Positions 54,040 to 64,000 of a stretch of 64,000 bases of DNA are shown piece after piece; the stretch's first letter is position 1, and each line of letters starts with the position of its first letter. Below the pieces are notes generated by a model that did no database searches, had not been told where the DNA came from, and saw only the letters and a list, made by a program, of their open reading frames with translations. The DNA is from Orobanche coerulescens (lineage: Eukaryota > Streptophyta > Magnoliopsida > Lamiales > Orobanchaceae), in assembly GCA_033398695.1 (NCBI GenBank), contig CM065818.1, forward strand, positions 84,006,092 through 84,070,091. The letters run 5' to 3'. The position numbers and the translations under genes are program-made.

Positions 54040-55338
54040 TGTTAGATGTATTTTTATGCGCTTATTTATCATTATCTTATATCCATTTTTAAGTCTAAAT
54101 CTGCATAAATGAGCTTTTAATGCACTATTCTTATATGTTTTGCAGGAAATTGGAGTCCAAAAGCCTAAACGACGAAAAACGGGCGAAAACGACGATTTCT
54201 GGTCATGAGCCACGGCACAAGGAAAGCGAGCCGCGGCACACGCACGGCACACAAAGGCGCCGAACCCACTGTACCGGGGGCCGCGGCACGCACTTACTGA
54301 GCTGCAGCCCATGACGAAAAACTGCACCCAGGGCTGCGTGCTGAACATTAGGGGCCGCGGCACACACTTACTGAGCCGCGGCCCGTAGGGTGGTTTTGAT
54401 GTATTTGCCGCGTTTCCGGGCCGTTTTGAGAGCCTATTTTCGACTTAATCCACGGACGCGTTTTGGAGAGAAATGAGAGTTATAAATAGGGATTGAAGGT
54501 CTGAGAATCGATGAATGGAGGAAGAGAAGTAGAAAACACCTAGGAGCAGAGAGCGGAGCCTAGATAACGGAGGAATCCGAGTTCTTCGACTGCGTTTTAT
54601 TTCTATTATGCTTTCTTCAATTCTTTGTGTATTCTTATTTTCTAGCATGTCGGGCTAGAACCCTATTCTAGGATTTTGATGAAACCGAAGTTTTGATGAA
54701 TTAACTTTTGATTTTGCATTATTAAAATATATTTCCCTTTCTTATTGAGTTTTCCCAATTGTTTTAATTACTGTCAATTATGTGGCCTATGATTGATTTG
54801 TTTTGATTACGCAACTCGAATCGGGAGAGGAGAGTTGGTAGGAAAAATTGGTGAGAACCGTTTTATCTTGTGAGATAGGAATATACTCATATGAATTACG
54901 TGGCCTTTCTGTAGATTTCGTACTTTTTTCCTATTGTCGAATTAATTCAACTAGGAATAGAGTGTGTTATTCGCCTTAGAAAATTCTATTGACCTCGGGA
55001 GAGGCGGTAGAGTATTTTAGCAATCTTCGCCTTCAATAAATTGGCAAATCATTTAATTCATATAAATCAAGAGTAATTCGGATAAACTGAAGTGGATTCA
55101 CAATCCTAGATTAATTCCCTATTTGATCTTCATTCTTCGAACAATCGATTTTACTATTTATTCTTCTAGTAATTTTCCTTAATTATTACTTGCACCTCAA
55201 ATTTCGATAGTTCAAATAAAATTAAAATACGCATAAATCGGTAATTAGTAAGTCAGTCCTCGAGGGAACGATATCTTACTTATCACTTTATTACTTGCTT
55301 ACGATAACGTGCACTTGCGTTCACCGAAATTCGCAACA
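54040..55338 (+). repeat. Athila-like 3' LTR
   Basis: 1299 bp. TATAAATA is at 54481-54488. The GCCGCGGC array has sites at 54207, 54228, 54278, 54299, 54352 and 54373 (21, 50, 21, 53, 21). It differs from the 5' LTR at a few dozen positions by eye. Confidence 0.93.
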
Positions 55339-55343
55339 GTTAG

Positions 55344-57487
55344 CAAAACGATGCTAGTACATGTACCAAAATTATACAAAATCGGATAGGCAACAACAAT
55401 GCATAGCAAAAACACAAAACACGGACTCCCTCTATCGGAATCCAACGATGCGAATCCACGTGATTCCATTAACACAACACAAGGTAATACAATGATCCAG
55501 CGCCCTCAGCATAGATCCTAAGATGATCCCGTCGGACCAACACGAGGTGGAAAATCCATCCAATGATCCAGCGCCCTCAGCATAGATCCCAAGATGATCC
55601 CCTCAGACCAACACGAGGTGGACAACGGATCCAGTGCCCTCAACATAGATCATACGATCCTCATCGGATCAATACAACTATGCATATACATATGCAAGTT
55701 AATATGTTCATCAACATGAACAACATATGAATCAATAACATGGAAGACATCATGACAATTCAACTCGGATGATATCATGTTCAACAACATAAATGACAAT
55801 ATGCATGATCAAAATCATCAACATTAAACCAAAATCAAATTCAGATACTTGCCTCATAAATAATGACAAGGATCAACACTTCCAATAACCTTCAACCCGC
55901 TCGAAAAACTCTCACTTGATCAATTCACAATATCCGAATCTTAATTATACAATAACACCAATATAACTAACGGTTCCGGATAATCGCTTCTAAACATTAA
56001 ACGAACATGAAAAGGCAAAATCTATCCGATTATGATAAACACACTAATCTGCCCCAAGCCTTACCAGTCGAATCATCACTACAATACTTATTCGAACAAT
56101 AATCTCATAATGTTTCAATCAAGTCTCAACACATCTTTAGATTGAATTCTTCAATTATACCTCATGATAGTTCTCCCTACAAGGATCCTAACCATACCCA
56201 CCAACAATCCAACATAACATGATTTCGAAATTATCTTGAAAAACACCATAATCATCACATAAAATTCGATACTAGGTCCATCATGATCATCATCTTCTTC
56301 TACAAGGAATAAATCCTAAGTTCAATCCATCTAGTTCCCTTATAAGCGTGGTTCGATCATATTGTTCATAATAAACTTGATAATCTCCGTAACAAACTCA
56401 ACAACTGCAGTAGTATGTTCATAATCGACAACTAGAACACGAAATCTGGATTGGTGAATCGTCACATACCTTATACAGAAGAAAATGAAGAAAACACTTG
56501 ATGAACTCAACGTCGAATGCTTGAACACAAATTCCCAAAGCTCCTTGCCTTGAATGATTATGTTTAGAGGCTGATATGAAGGGTTTAGGTCGAGAGGGTA
56601 ACTCTCTAAGTCTCAGAAATTAGGTACAGGATGAAGTGAAAATTGAGAAATTAAATGAGGTGGTGTCCTATTTATAAAGTTCTGAACTCTACGTACGTTA
56701 TCCTCAAAGCCTTACGTACGTTACAGTCTTAACATATGCTATCTGACATCCTTTGCATACGTTAACGTCCGACAGTAGATCACTGTCTCATTTCTGGTCT
56801 TCTCTTACGTACGCTATCCAAAACCTTTACGTACGTAATCGTATGAACATAGCGCACGTTATCACCCATATCTAATGTACATTAGGCCTCATTAACCTCC
56901 TTTATTAAAAAGCCATCCAGGTTCACGTGGGGAAATCTGACATATCTCCTCCTGGCTCCACACGCCGACCTTATCTGATCTGTCTTTGGCTGCTGCTTAC
57001 GTACGCTATGCTTAGACTATAATGTACGTTATCTGTAGCTCTTAACGTATGTTATGCTCAAAAGCTAGCGTACATTATGACGTGCACATGCATGCATGCA
57101 TGTATTGGAAACTCAAGAATATAGGAATACGAATATGGGAAATCACACTTCGATTATTAATACCACATAATCAAATGCTACAAGTTTCGAATACAGGTAA
57201 AATACACAATAATTATTCGGGTATTACATTTAGCGCGCGCTAGCTACCCAAGTTAGCATGCGCTAACTGCTTCTCTCCAGCATTACTATCGTGAAGTCCG
57301 GTCCAAATGAACTCATTCCGGTACATACAGAACTAGATAATCACTAACAATCAACATACCAGTTCCAAAACTAATATACACATGATTCCAATTTCCAAAC
57401 AATACAACATGGAAATTCACAAACCAATTCTCAATGGAATACGTCCAAAAATAAAATATCTCGATAATAACGTACACGGATATTACA
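55344..57487 (-). repeat. Tekay-like 3' LTR, larger part (continues from 34731-35099)
   Basis: It resumes the LTR interrupted by Athila. It contains the inverted GATCCAGCGCCCTCAGCATAG repeats (55496-55650), the TATA box at 56669-56676, the palindrome array to 57077, an apparent inner LTR end (TATTACA at 57222-57228), and a further 259 bp to ATATTACA at 57487. No gene. Confidence 0.8.
56669..57077 (-). promoter_or_regulatory. U3 palindrome array and TATA box, minus strand
   Basis: TATAAATA (minus) is at 56669-56676, a 12-bp gap, then sites start at 56689, 56712, 56730, 56753, 56805, 56827, 56850 and 56873, and 56997, 57020, 57043 and 57066. Seven of ten intervals within the two groups are exactly 23 bp. 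Several sites are decayed (TAACATATGCTA, TAATGTACATTA). Confidence 0.85.
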
Positions 57488-57491
57488 CCCT

Positions 57492-58203
57492 TACTCCCTA
57501 ATCATGTTACAACCAATCTAAGGCAGAAGCTCTCAACATGTCTAATACTGTCTGAATAGTCCTTTCGGACTGTCCGTCAGTCTGAGGATGATAAGTTGTG
57601 CTAATGTTCAACTCGGTTCCCAAAGCTCTATGAACCGCTTTCCAAAAATGTGACACGAAGTGACCATCTCGATTTGAAATAATGGCTTTTAGTGTACCAT
57701 GAAATCAGACTATCTCCGCAATAAAAACTCGTGCCAACCTCTCTCGTCCCCAAGTATCCTTAATGCCCAGGAAATGAGCCAACTTGGTTAGTCGATCAAC
57801 TATCACTCAAATCATATTCATCCCCGTTCTGGTATTTGTCATATTGGTGATAAAGTCCATCGATATATCTTCCCACTTCCATTCGGGAATCGGAAGTGGC
57901 TTCAACATTCCGACAGGTCGCTAATGTTCAATCTTAACCTGTTGGCAAGTTAAACAGTTTGAGATGTATTCCACTACGTCTTCTTCAGGTTTCCCCACCA
58001 GAAATCCTGCTTTAGATCCTTGTACATCTTACTAGTGCCCGAGTGAATAGAATAGGGCGCCTGTGTGCTTCCGTCATGATTGTCTGTTTCAACACATCAT
58101 CATCAGGGACGCAAAGTCGACTCTGGAATCTCAAGAATCTATCATCATATATTATGAATCCTGGGGCCTTTCCCTTGTCCACTTCATCTCGTAAGCGAAT
58201 CAT
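57492..58203 (-). pseudogene. Tekay-like integrase, truncated against the 3' LTR
   Basis: The zinc-binding part is at the right (EAHRRP near 58065; the HPGT-type motif is out of frame). The core ends with HPQTDGQSERTIQTVLDM near 57540-57600, then LRASALDWL and a stop about 5 bp before the LTR start at 57487. The integrase C-terminus and the chromodomain expected in this lineage are absent. Several frame changes. Confidence 0.78.
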
Positions 58204-58470
58204 CAGAGGATCATCCTATTGCTTAGATTTGATTTCTTCGATTAACGATGAAGTTAAATCCAGCACACACAGTTGCCCTTAGACTCCTTGCAATAATACT
58301 TCAATTCCTTCACGAATCAACTCTCTTTGAATGCTGGACTGGGACGTAAGCGTTTCCAACATTCAAATAGAAACAGGTTTGCGGCTTAGTGCATCAGCTA
58401 CCACGTTAGCTTTGCTTGGATGATAAAGAATTTCCATGTCATAATCTTTAATCAATTCCAACCATCTCCT

Positions 58471-60372
58471 CTATCTCATGTTTAATTCCTTCTGGGTGAA
58501 AATATATTTTAGACTCTTATGATCTGTGGAGATCTGACAGTGAGTCCCATACAAATAGTGTCGCCAGATTTTCAGAGCAAAGACAATGGCTGCTAACTCC
58601 AAATCATGTGTCGGGTAGTTAACCTCATACGGTTTAAACTGTCGAGACACATAGGCAATCACCCTATCCTTCTACCTCAACACGCAACCCAAACCCTGAT
58701 TTGAAGCATTGCTGTAAACTATGAACCCTTCAGTTCCGTCTGGTAGTGATACTATTGGCGCCGTTGTCAGTCTCCTATTGAGTTCATTAAAACTAATCTT
58801 ATATTTCTCATTCCACATGAATTTTGGAGTCTTATGTAGCAACTGAGTAAGCGCATTTTGTAAAATCCTACAAAATGACGATAATACCCAGCAAGTCCTA
58901 AGAAACTTTGGACTTCCTTTACGTTCTTAGGAGATTCCCACTCCAAGATTGCCTCAAATTTATTCGGGTCTACTTGAACTTCATCGGCTGATATCATGTG
59001 CCCAATGAACATTACTTCCTTTAGCCATAACTAAAATTTGGAAAGTTTTGCATAAAGCTGTTCATTTTTCAAAATCTTCAAAATAATATGCAAATGTTCT
59101 GCATGCTCTTCTGGATTCTTTGAATAAATCAATATGTCATCAATGAAAACGACCACGAATTTATCTAAGTATTCTAAGAATTCTCGATTCATCAATTGCA
59201 TAAACACGGCAGGAGCATTAGTAAGACCAAATGGCATTACTATAAACTCATAGTGCCCATACCGAGATATGAATGCGGACTTCGATATATCAGATTCCTT
59301 AATCATCAATCGATGGTATCCTACTCTCAAATCGATCTTCTAGAATATCGTCGCTCCCTGCAATTGATCAATCAAATCATTAATTCGAGGCAATAGGTAT
59401 TTATTCTTGATCGTCACCTTGTTTAGCTCCCTGTAGTTTATACATAATCGGAGTGATCCGTCTTTCTTTCGAACAAAAAGAACGGGTGCACCCCAAGGAG
59501 AAACACTAGGTTGAATGTAACCCTTCGGTAACAATTCTTCAAGTTGTTTCTTTAACTCATACATCTCTGCTGGCGCCATATGGTATGGTGCTATGGAAAT
59601 AGGTGCGGCTCCCGGTTCCAATTCAATATTAAACTCTACAGCTCTACGCCGAGGTAATCCAGGTAGTTCGCCAGGGAATACATCTGAGAATTCGTTCACA
59701 ACTAGAATAGATGATAGCTTTACTTCTTCTTCCTTCTTCATGGCATAACACCAAAACCTGGCACAACTTTGTTTCAGCAATTTAACCGCTTTCATGGCTT
59801 TGATCACTTTCCCTGAGCTTCCTGGTCTCCATCCTTTGTATTAGATGTTCAGATCCGTCATCAGCAGTAATCGAGATAACTCTATTTTGATAATTCAAAA
59901 TAGCCCCATAACGATTGAGCCAATCGTCTCCAAGAATTAAATCGTCACCATGGTCGACCACAATAAGATTTGATGGCCATTTCCTCCCTCCTATCGACAC
60001 AGAAAAATTTCTATCTTCTAGATTTCCCATTATTCTCTCTCAACTCGGCAGACTCACAACATAAGGTTCCCAATCATGTAAACATGAGTTTTGCAAACGA
60101 TTAACAAAGTTCAGTGATATGAAAGAATGTGTAGCTCCTGAATTGAATAAGACATTAACTAGTTACAAAAGAATCTGAATCGTACCTGATGCAACAGTAG
60201 TGTTCTGCTCATCTGACTTCCTCATCTCATAAAGGTGCGGAGGAATAGACCAAGCACTAGATGCTTCTCTTTTTCCAAGATTCTGCTGTTGTAGACCACT
60301 CTGCTGTGTCAGGTTCACACTCGTGTCTTTTGGAACTTGCACTGAAGTATGAGCTCCAAACGATCTAGTCAC
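58471..60372 (-). pseudogene. Tekay-like protease, reverse transcriptase and RNase H, broken
   Basis: Protease tail DLILGDDWLNRYGAILNY is near 59895-59950. The RT blocks are [58 protein letters not shown] and [12 protein letters not shown] near 59130-59170. Then come [12 protein letters not shown] near 58880-58910 and RNase H ([39 protein letters not shown]) to 58471. In-frame stops and shifts lie near 60160, 59800, 59340, 59030, 58760 and 58665. Confidence 0.85.
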
Positions 60373-60412
60373 ATTCCCGCAAAATGTCGCATGATGCCCT
60401 TCTTGCCCATAT

Positions 60413-61450
60413 TCAAAACAGGGTCACAGAAGGTGCGGAACAATCACGCCGAACATGCCCTGTTCGTCCACAGTTATAACACTTCTTCGCTGCATTTTTA
60501 ACCGTCGATACCGTTTTGAACTTTTTTCCGCCTCGGAATGGGTACGAATGCCTCTTGGATGAATGGAATAAGGACTGGCCCTTACGGGTCCCACTACTCT
60601 TGCTCTCCGTAAAGTTGCCAGACACTCTCTGCTTCTTCAATTTCGCAAAAATTTTCCACTTCTCTCTCTTTCATCTCATAAGCTAGGCTTTATCCTGATA
60701 CTGTCGGAGAGCAGTACATTCGAATCCTGACATATATCGTTGGATCTCCTGCTTCATCCTCATGTCGAAGTGAAAAATCTTTTCTGGCTCGGTTCTAACC
60801 AGATGTCGCACAAAGGTCAACTGGTGATTAAAAGTCTTAATCATATCTGCCACAGATGCCTCCAGATTTTGTGGTGAGAAAAACTCTCGGACTCCAGCCT
60901 CTCTAACTGGACGAGGACAATATTGTGCTTCCATCATTAATTTGAATTCTGTCCAGTCAGCATTATGATTCTCCGGTCAAATGGCTTCCCACCAGTCGAA
61001 AGATTTCCGAGTCAAAAAATCCTGAGCGATCGGAACTTTTCGGTCATTGGGACAATTAATTCCTGTAAATACCTTCTCCAGATCTTTCAGCCAGTAGTCC
61101 CATGTAGGCATCTCAGAAGAACCATCAAATTTCGGTGAGTGTAATTTGACCACTTCTAAAAGCTACTTGTCCCCTCGATTTACTTCGACACGCTGTTGGC
61201 CCATCGTCATTTGCATTCGGTCAACCACTTGAGCAAATTGGGTCATCTGAGTGACAATTTGCTGGATCACTTCAGGCATGTTAGGATTTGCATATGCCTC
61301 CTCAATTCATGCTCGGTCATTATTAACTGATTCCTGTTGTTTGCCAGAACTGAAATCAGCTTGATTAGACAATGAATCCGGGACAGACGATGAATTTTCC
61401 TGTCTCGCATTGCCATGTCCGCGTCTACATCCACGTCCTCCTCTCAACAT
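60413..61450 (-). pseudogene. Tekay-like Gag, broken
   Basis: It starts MLRGGRGCRRGHGN at 61450. It carries PEVIQQIVTQMTQFAQVVDR, the gag core (SPKFDGSSEMPTWDYWLKDL; then EFKLMMEAQYCPRPVREAG), RHLVRTEPEKIFHFDMRM and a CCHC knuckle CYNCGRTGHVRRDC near 60460-60500. Stops near 61305, 61165, 60980 and 60680 break it. Confidence 0.82.
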
Positions 61451-61672
61451 ACTGTAAACATAAATACTCAATACCCATAGCAAAATCTCCTAAAATTTGT
61501 CAATATCCACAAAATGCGCAAAAATTAAAATGTTAGTATCTGATATTAGGAAACTTACAACCACGATTCACATGATGATGCTGGTTGTACAGTGATGTCA
61601 TAAGTGGTCGATAAATCAAACGACATAAACAGAACCAACTAAACTTAATTGCCAATATATCCATAAATCTTA

Positions 61673-61684
61673 GCTCTGAAACCA
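61673..61684 (-). other. Tekay-like primer-binding site
   Basis: On the minus strand TGGTTTCAGAGC lies five bases from the LTR end at 61690, a slightly mutated tRNA-Met type site. Confidence 0.75.
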
Positions 61685-61689
61685 TATTC

Positions 61690-64000
61690 TGTAACACCCC
61701 GAGAAATTCGGAATAATTACAGCGTCGTAAACCCTTTATATAAGAATTTACAAGGCTAAATTAAAAGAAATACTCAGCAATAAGGATAATACCACCAATA
61801 GCTGTGTAATTTAGTAACCGGTTTAATCATCCAAAACAACCCATTTATTACAAAATTTTCAAATCACCATAAAGAACACATGTACTCGAGTACTTAACAC
61901 AAAACCAAAATACCAAAACAATTCAGGCGGATGACATCACTGTGCCCCTTCGTCATCATGCCGACATTTTGGTTGCTTCCCCGCTCCTCGGCTACCTGAA
62001 CATTAAACAGATGTCCACCCCCGTAGGGTTAGCAAAATGATGCTAGTACATGTACCAAAATTATACAAAATCGGATATGCAACAACAATGCATAGGAAAA
62101 ACACAAAACACGGACTCCCTCTATCGGAATCCAACGATGCAAATCCACGTGATTCCATTAACACAACACAAGGTAGTCCAATAATCCAGCGCCCCCAGCA
62201 TTGATCCCAAGATGATCCTTCGGACCAACACGAGGTGGAAAACACGTCCAATGATCCAGCGGCCTCAGCGTAGATCCCAAGATGATCCTGTTAGACCAAC
62301 ACGAGGTGGACAACTGATCGAGCACCCTCAGCATAGATCACACGATCCCATCAGATCAATACAACATATACAATACAACTATGCATACACATATGCAAGT
62401 CAATATTTTCATCACCATGAACAACATATGAATCAATAACATGGACGACATCATGACAAATCAACTCGGATGATCTCATATTCAACAACACAAATGACAA
62501 TATGCATGATCAAAATCATCAACACTAAACCAAAATTAAATTCAGGTACTTGCATCCGAAATGACGACAAGGATCGATACTTCCAATAACCTTCAACCCG
62601 CTTGAAGAATTCTCACTTGATCAATTCACAATATCCGAACCTTAATTATACAATAACACCAATATAACTAACGGTTCCGGATAATCGCTTCTAAACATTA
62701 AACGAACATGATAAGGCATAATCTATCTAATTATGATAAACACACTAATCTGGCCCAAGCCATACCGGTCGAATCATCACTACAATACTTATCCGAACAA
62801 TAATCTCGTAATGTTTCAATCAAGTCTCAAAACATCTTTAGATTGAATTCTTTAATTATACCTCATGATAGTTCTTCCTACAATAATCCTAACCATACCC
62901 ATCAACAATCCAACACAACATGATTTCAGAATTATCTTGAAAAACCCCATAATCATCACATAAAACTGGATACTAGGTTCATCATGATCATCACCTTCTT
63001 ATACAAGGAATAAATCCTAAGTTAAGTCCAGATAGTTCTCTTATATCCGTGGTTCGATCATATTGTTCATAATAAATTTGAAAATCTCCACAACAACTCA
63101 ACAACTTCAGTAGCATATTCATAATCGACAACTAGAACACGAAATCTAGATTGGTGAATCGTCACATACCTTATATGGAAGAAAATGATGAAAACACTTG
63201 ATGAACTCAACGTCGAATGATTGAACACAAATCCCAAAAGCTCCTTGCCTTCAATGATTATGTTTAGAGGCTGATATGAAGGGTTTAGGTCAAGACGGTA
63301 ACTCTCTAAGTCTCGGAAATCAGGTATAGGACTAAGTGAAAACTGAGAAATGAAATGAGGTAGTGTCCTATTTATAAAGTCATGAACTTTACGTACGTTA
63401 TCCTCAAAGCCTTACATACGTTACAGTCTTAACGTATGCTATCTGACATCCTTTGCGTACATTAACGTCCGACTATAGCTCACTGTCTCTTTTCTGGTCT
63501 TCTCTTATGTACGTTATCCAAAACCTTTACGTACGTAATCGTATGAACATAGCGCACGTTATCACCTATATCTAACATACGTTAAGCCTCATTGACCTGC
63601 TTTATTAAAAAGCCGTCCAGGTTCACGTGGGTAAAATTTGACATATCTCCTCCTGGCTCCACACACCGACCTTATCTGATTTGCCTTTGACTGCTGCTTA
63701 CGTACGCTATGCTTACACTATAATGTACGTTATCTGCAGCTCTTAACGTACGTTATGCTCAAAAGCTAGCGTACATTATGACGTGCACATGCAAGCCCGC
63801 ATGTATTGGAAACTCAAGTATATAGCAATACGAATACGGGAAATCACACTTAGATTATTAATACCACATAATCAAATGCTACATGTTTCGAATAAAGGTA
63901 AAATAAACAATAATTCTTCGGGTATTACATTTAGCGCTAGCTAGCTACCCAAGTTAGTGTGTGCTAACTGCTTCTCTTCAGCATTACTTTCGTGAAGTCC
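61690..64000 (-). repeat. Tekay-like 5' LTR, cut by window edge
   Basis: Matches 34731-35099 joined to 55344-57487, including the TGTAACACC start, inverted GATCCAGCGCC repeats (62185-62340), TATA (63369-63376), array (63389-63778), the inner TATTACA (63923-63929), and the following TTTAGCGC extension. No gene. Confidence 0.85.
63369..63778 (-). promoter_or_regulatory. U3 palindrome array and TATA box (5' LTR copy), minus strand
   Basis: TATAAATA (minus) is at 63369-63376. Sites start at 63389, 63412, 63430, 63453, 63505, 63527, 63550 and 63573, then a second group ending with the site at 63767. This is the same spacing as its partner at 56669-57077. Confidence 0.85.

Larger units (their letters stand above)
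35100..55338 (+). mobile_element. Athila-like gypsy element, 20.2 kb with nested insertions
   Basis: LTRs are 35100-36397 and 54040-55338 (1298 and 1299 bp), starting TGTTAGATGT and ending TCGCAACA. The target duplication GTTAG occurs at 35095-35099 and 55339-55343. The primer-binding site TGGCGCCGTTGCCGGGGA is at 36404-36421. Internally: gag (36534-38242), a large gap in pol filled by a minus-strand gypsy element, a pol remnant (46297 on) with the GGAGGCAACCCG motif of Athila/Tat elements, a solo LTR, an env-like ORF, and a polypurine tract near 54025-54036. Confidence 0.92.
34731..64000 (-). mobile_element. Tekay/Del-like gypsy element, minus orientation, running off the window
   Basis: The 3' LTR is 34731-57487, interrupted by the Athila-like element 35100-55338. 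The internal gag-pol is 57488-61689. The 5' LTR begins at 61690 (TGTAACACCCCG) and leaves the window. The PBS TGGTTTCAGAGC lies just inside the 5' LTR. Both LTRs match through an internal TATTACA/TTTAG junction (57228/57229 and 63929/63930). The 5 bp left of the element are TTTAG (34726-34730); the right flank is not in the window. The pol is heavily mutated and the integrase end is missing. Confidence 0.78.

Noticed and set aside
34726..57233. A simple solo LTR (34731-57228) inserted with TSD TTTAG
   Set aside because: The right-hand LTR at 63930 shows the same continuation and a primer-binding site adjoins 61690, so the LTR belongs to the gag-pol element; the alternative is kept as a finding.

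Overview
The window reads as a transposon-packed, gene-free stretch of a plant nuclear genome, almost certainly an angiosperm. Every coding stretch I could identify belongs to a plant transposable element: Ty1/copia, Ty3/gypsy (chromovirus, Tekay/Del-like and Athila-like lineages) or CACTA (En/Spm) transposons. I see no host gene, tRNA, rRNA or organellar sequence, and I cannot name the species.

Layout. 1-667 is the edge of a gypsy LTR (minus orientation) inserted in a decayed copia element. That copia element (668-1624 and 10402-12554, 3' LTR from about 12570) is split inside its integrase by a complete 8.8-kb CACTA element (1625-10398). The CACTA element has CACTACC termini, a GTG target duplication, arms full of palindromic subterminal repeats, and decayed TNPD-like and TNPA-like genes. 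A second CACTA element occupies about 13.3-29.8 kb and is broken by two young insertions: a chromovirus (14309-20280, 693-bp LTRs) and a gag-only copia-type element (23381-27557, 1041-bp LTRs).

From 29.8 kb to the end the window is a stack of gypsy elements and LTR pieces. There is an LTR element with only 392 bp between its LTRs (internal 31553-31944), an LTR fragment (33076-34730), and a minus-strand Tekay-like element (LTR 34731-57487 with an interruption, gag-pol 57488-61689, second LTR 61690 to beyond the window). Inside its left LTR sits a 20.2-kb Athila-like element (35100-55338, TSD GTTAG). The Athila element has lost most of its pol, carries a minus-strand non-autonomous gypsy element (38243-46296) and a 3.6-kb solo LTR (47254-50884), and keeps an env-like ORF.

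Most interesting signal. The U3 regions of the Tekay-like LTRs, and of the unrelated gag-only copia LTRs, carry arrays of a 12-bp palindrome (consensus TWRCGYRCGYWA) placed mostly exactly 23 bp apart (12-bp site plus 11-bp non-conserved spacer). In every gypsy copy with a TATA box that I examined, the TATA box sits 11-12 bp after the last palindrome, on the same grid. The Athila LTRs carry an analogous array built from a different palindrome (core GCCGCGGC) in pairs 21 bp apart. The regular spacing is kept while the palindrome drifts, mainly by CG to TG/CA changes. This looks like a shared promoter architecture used by several retrotransposon lineages in one genome.
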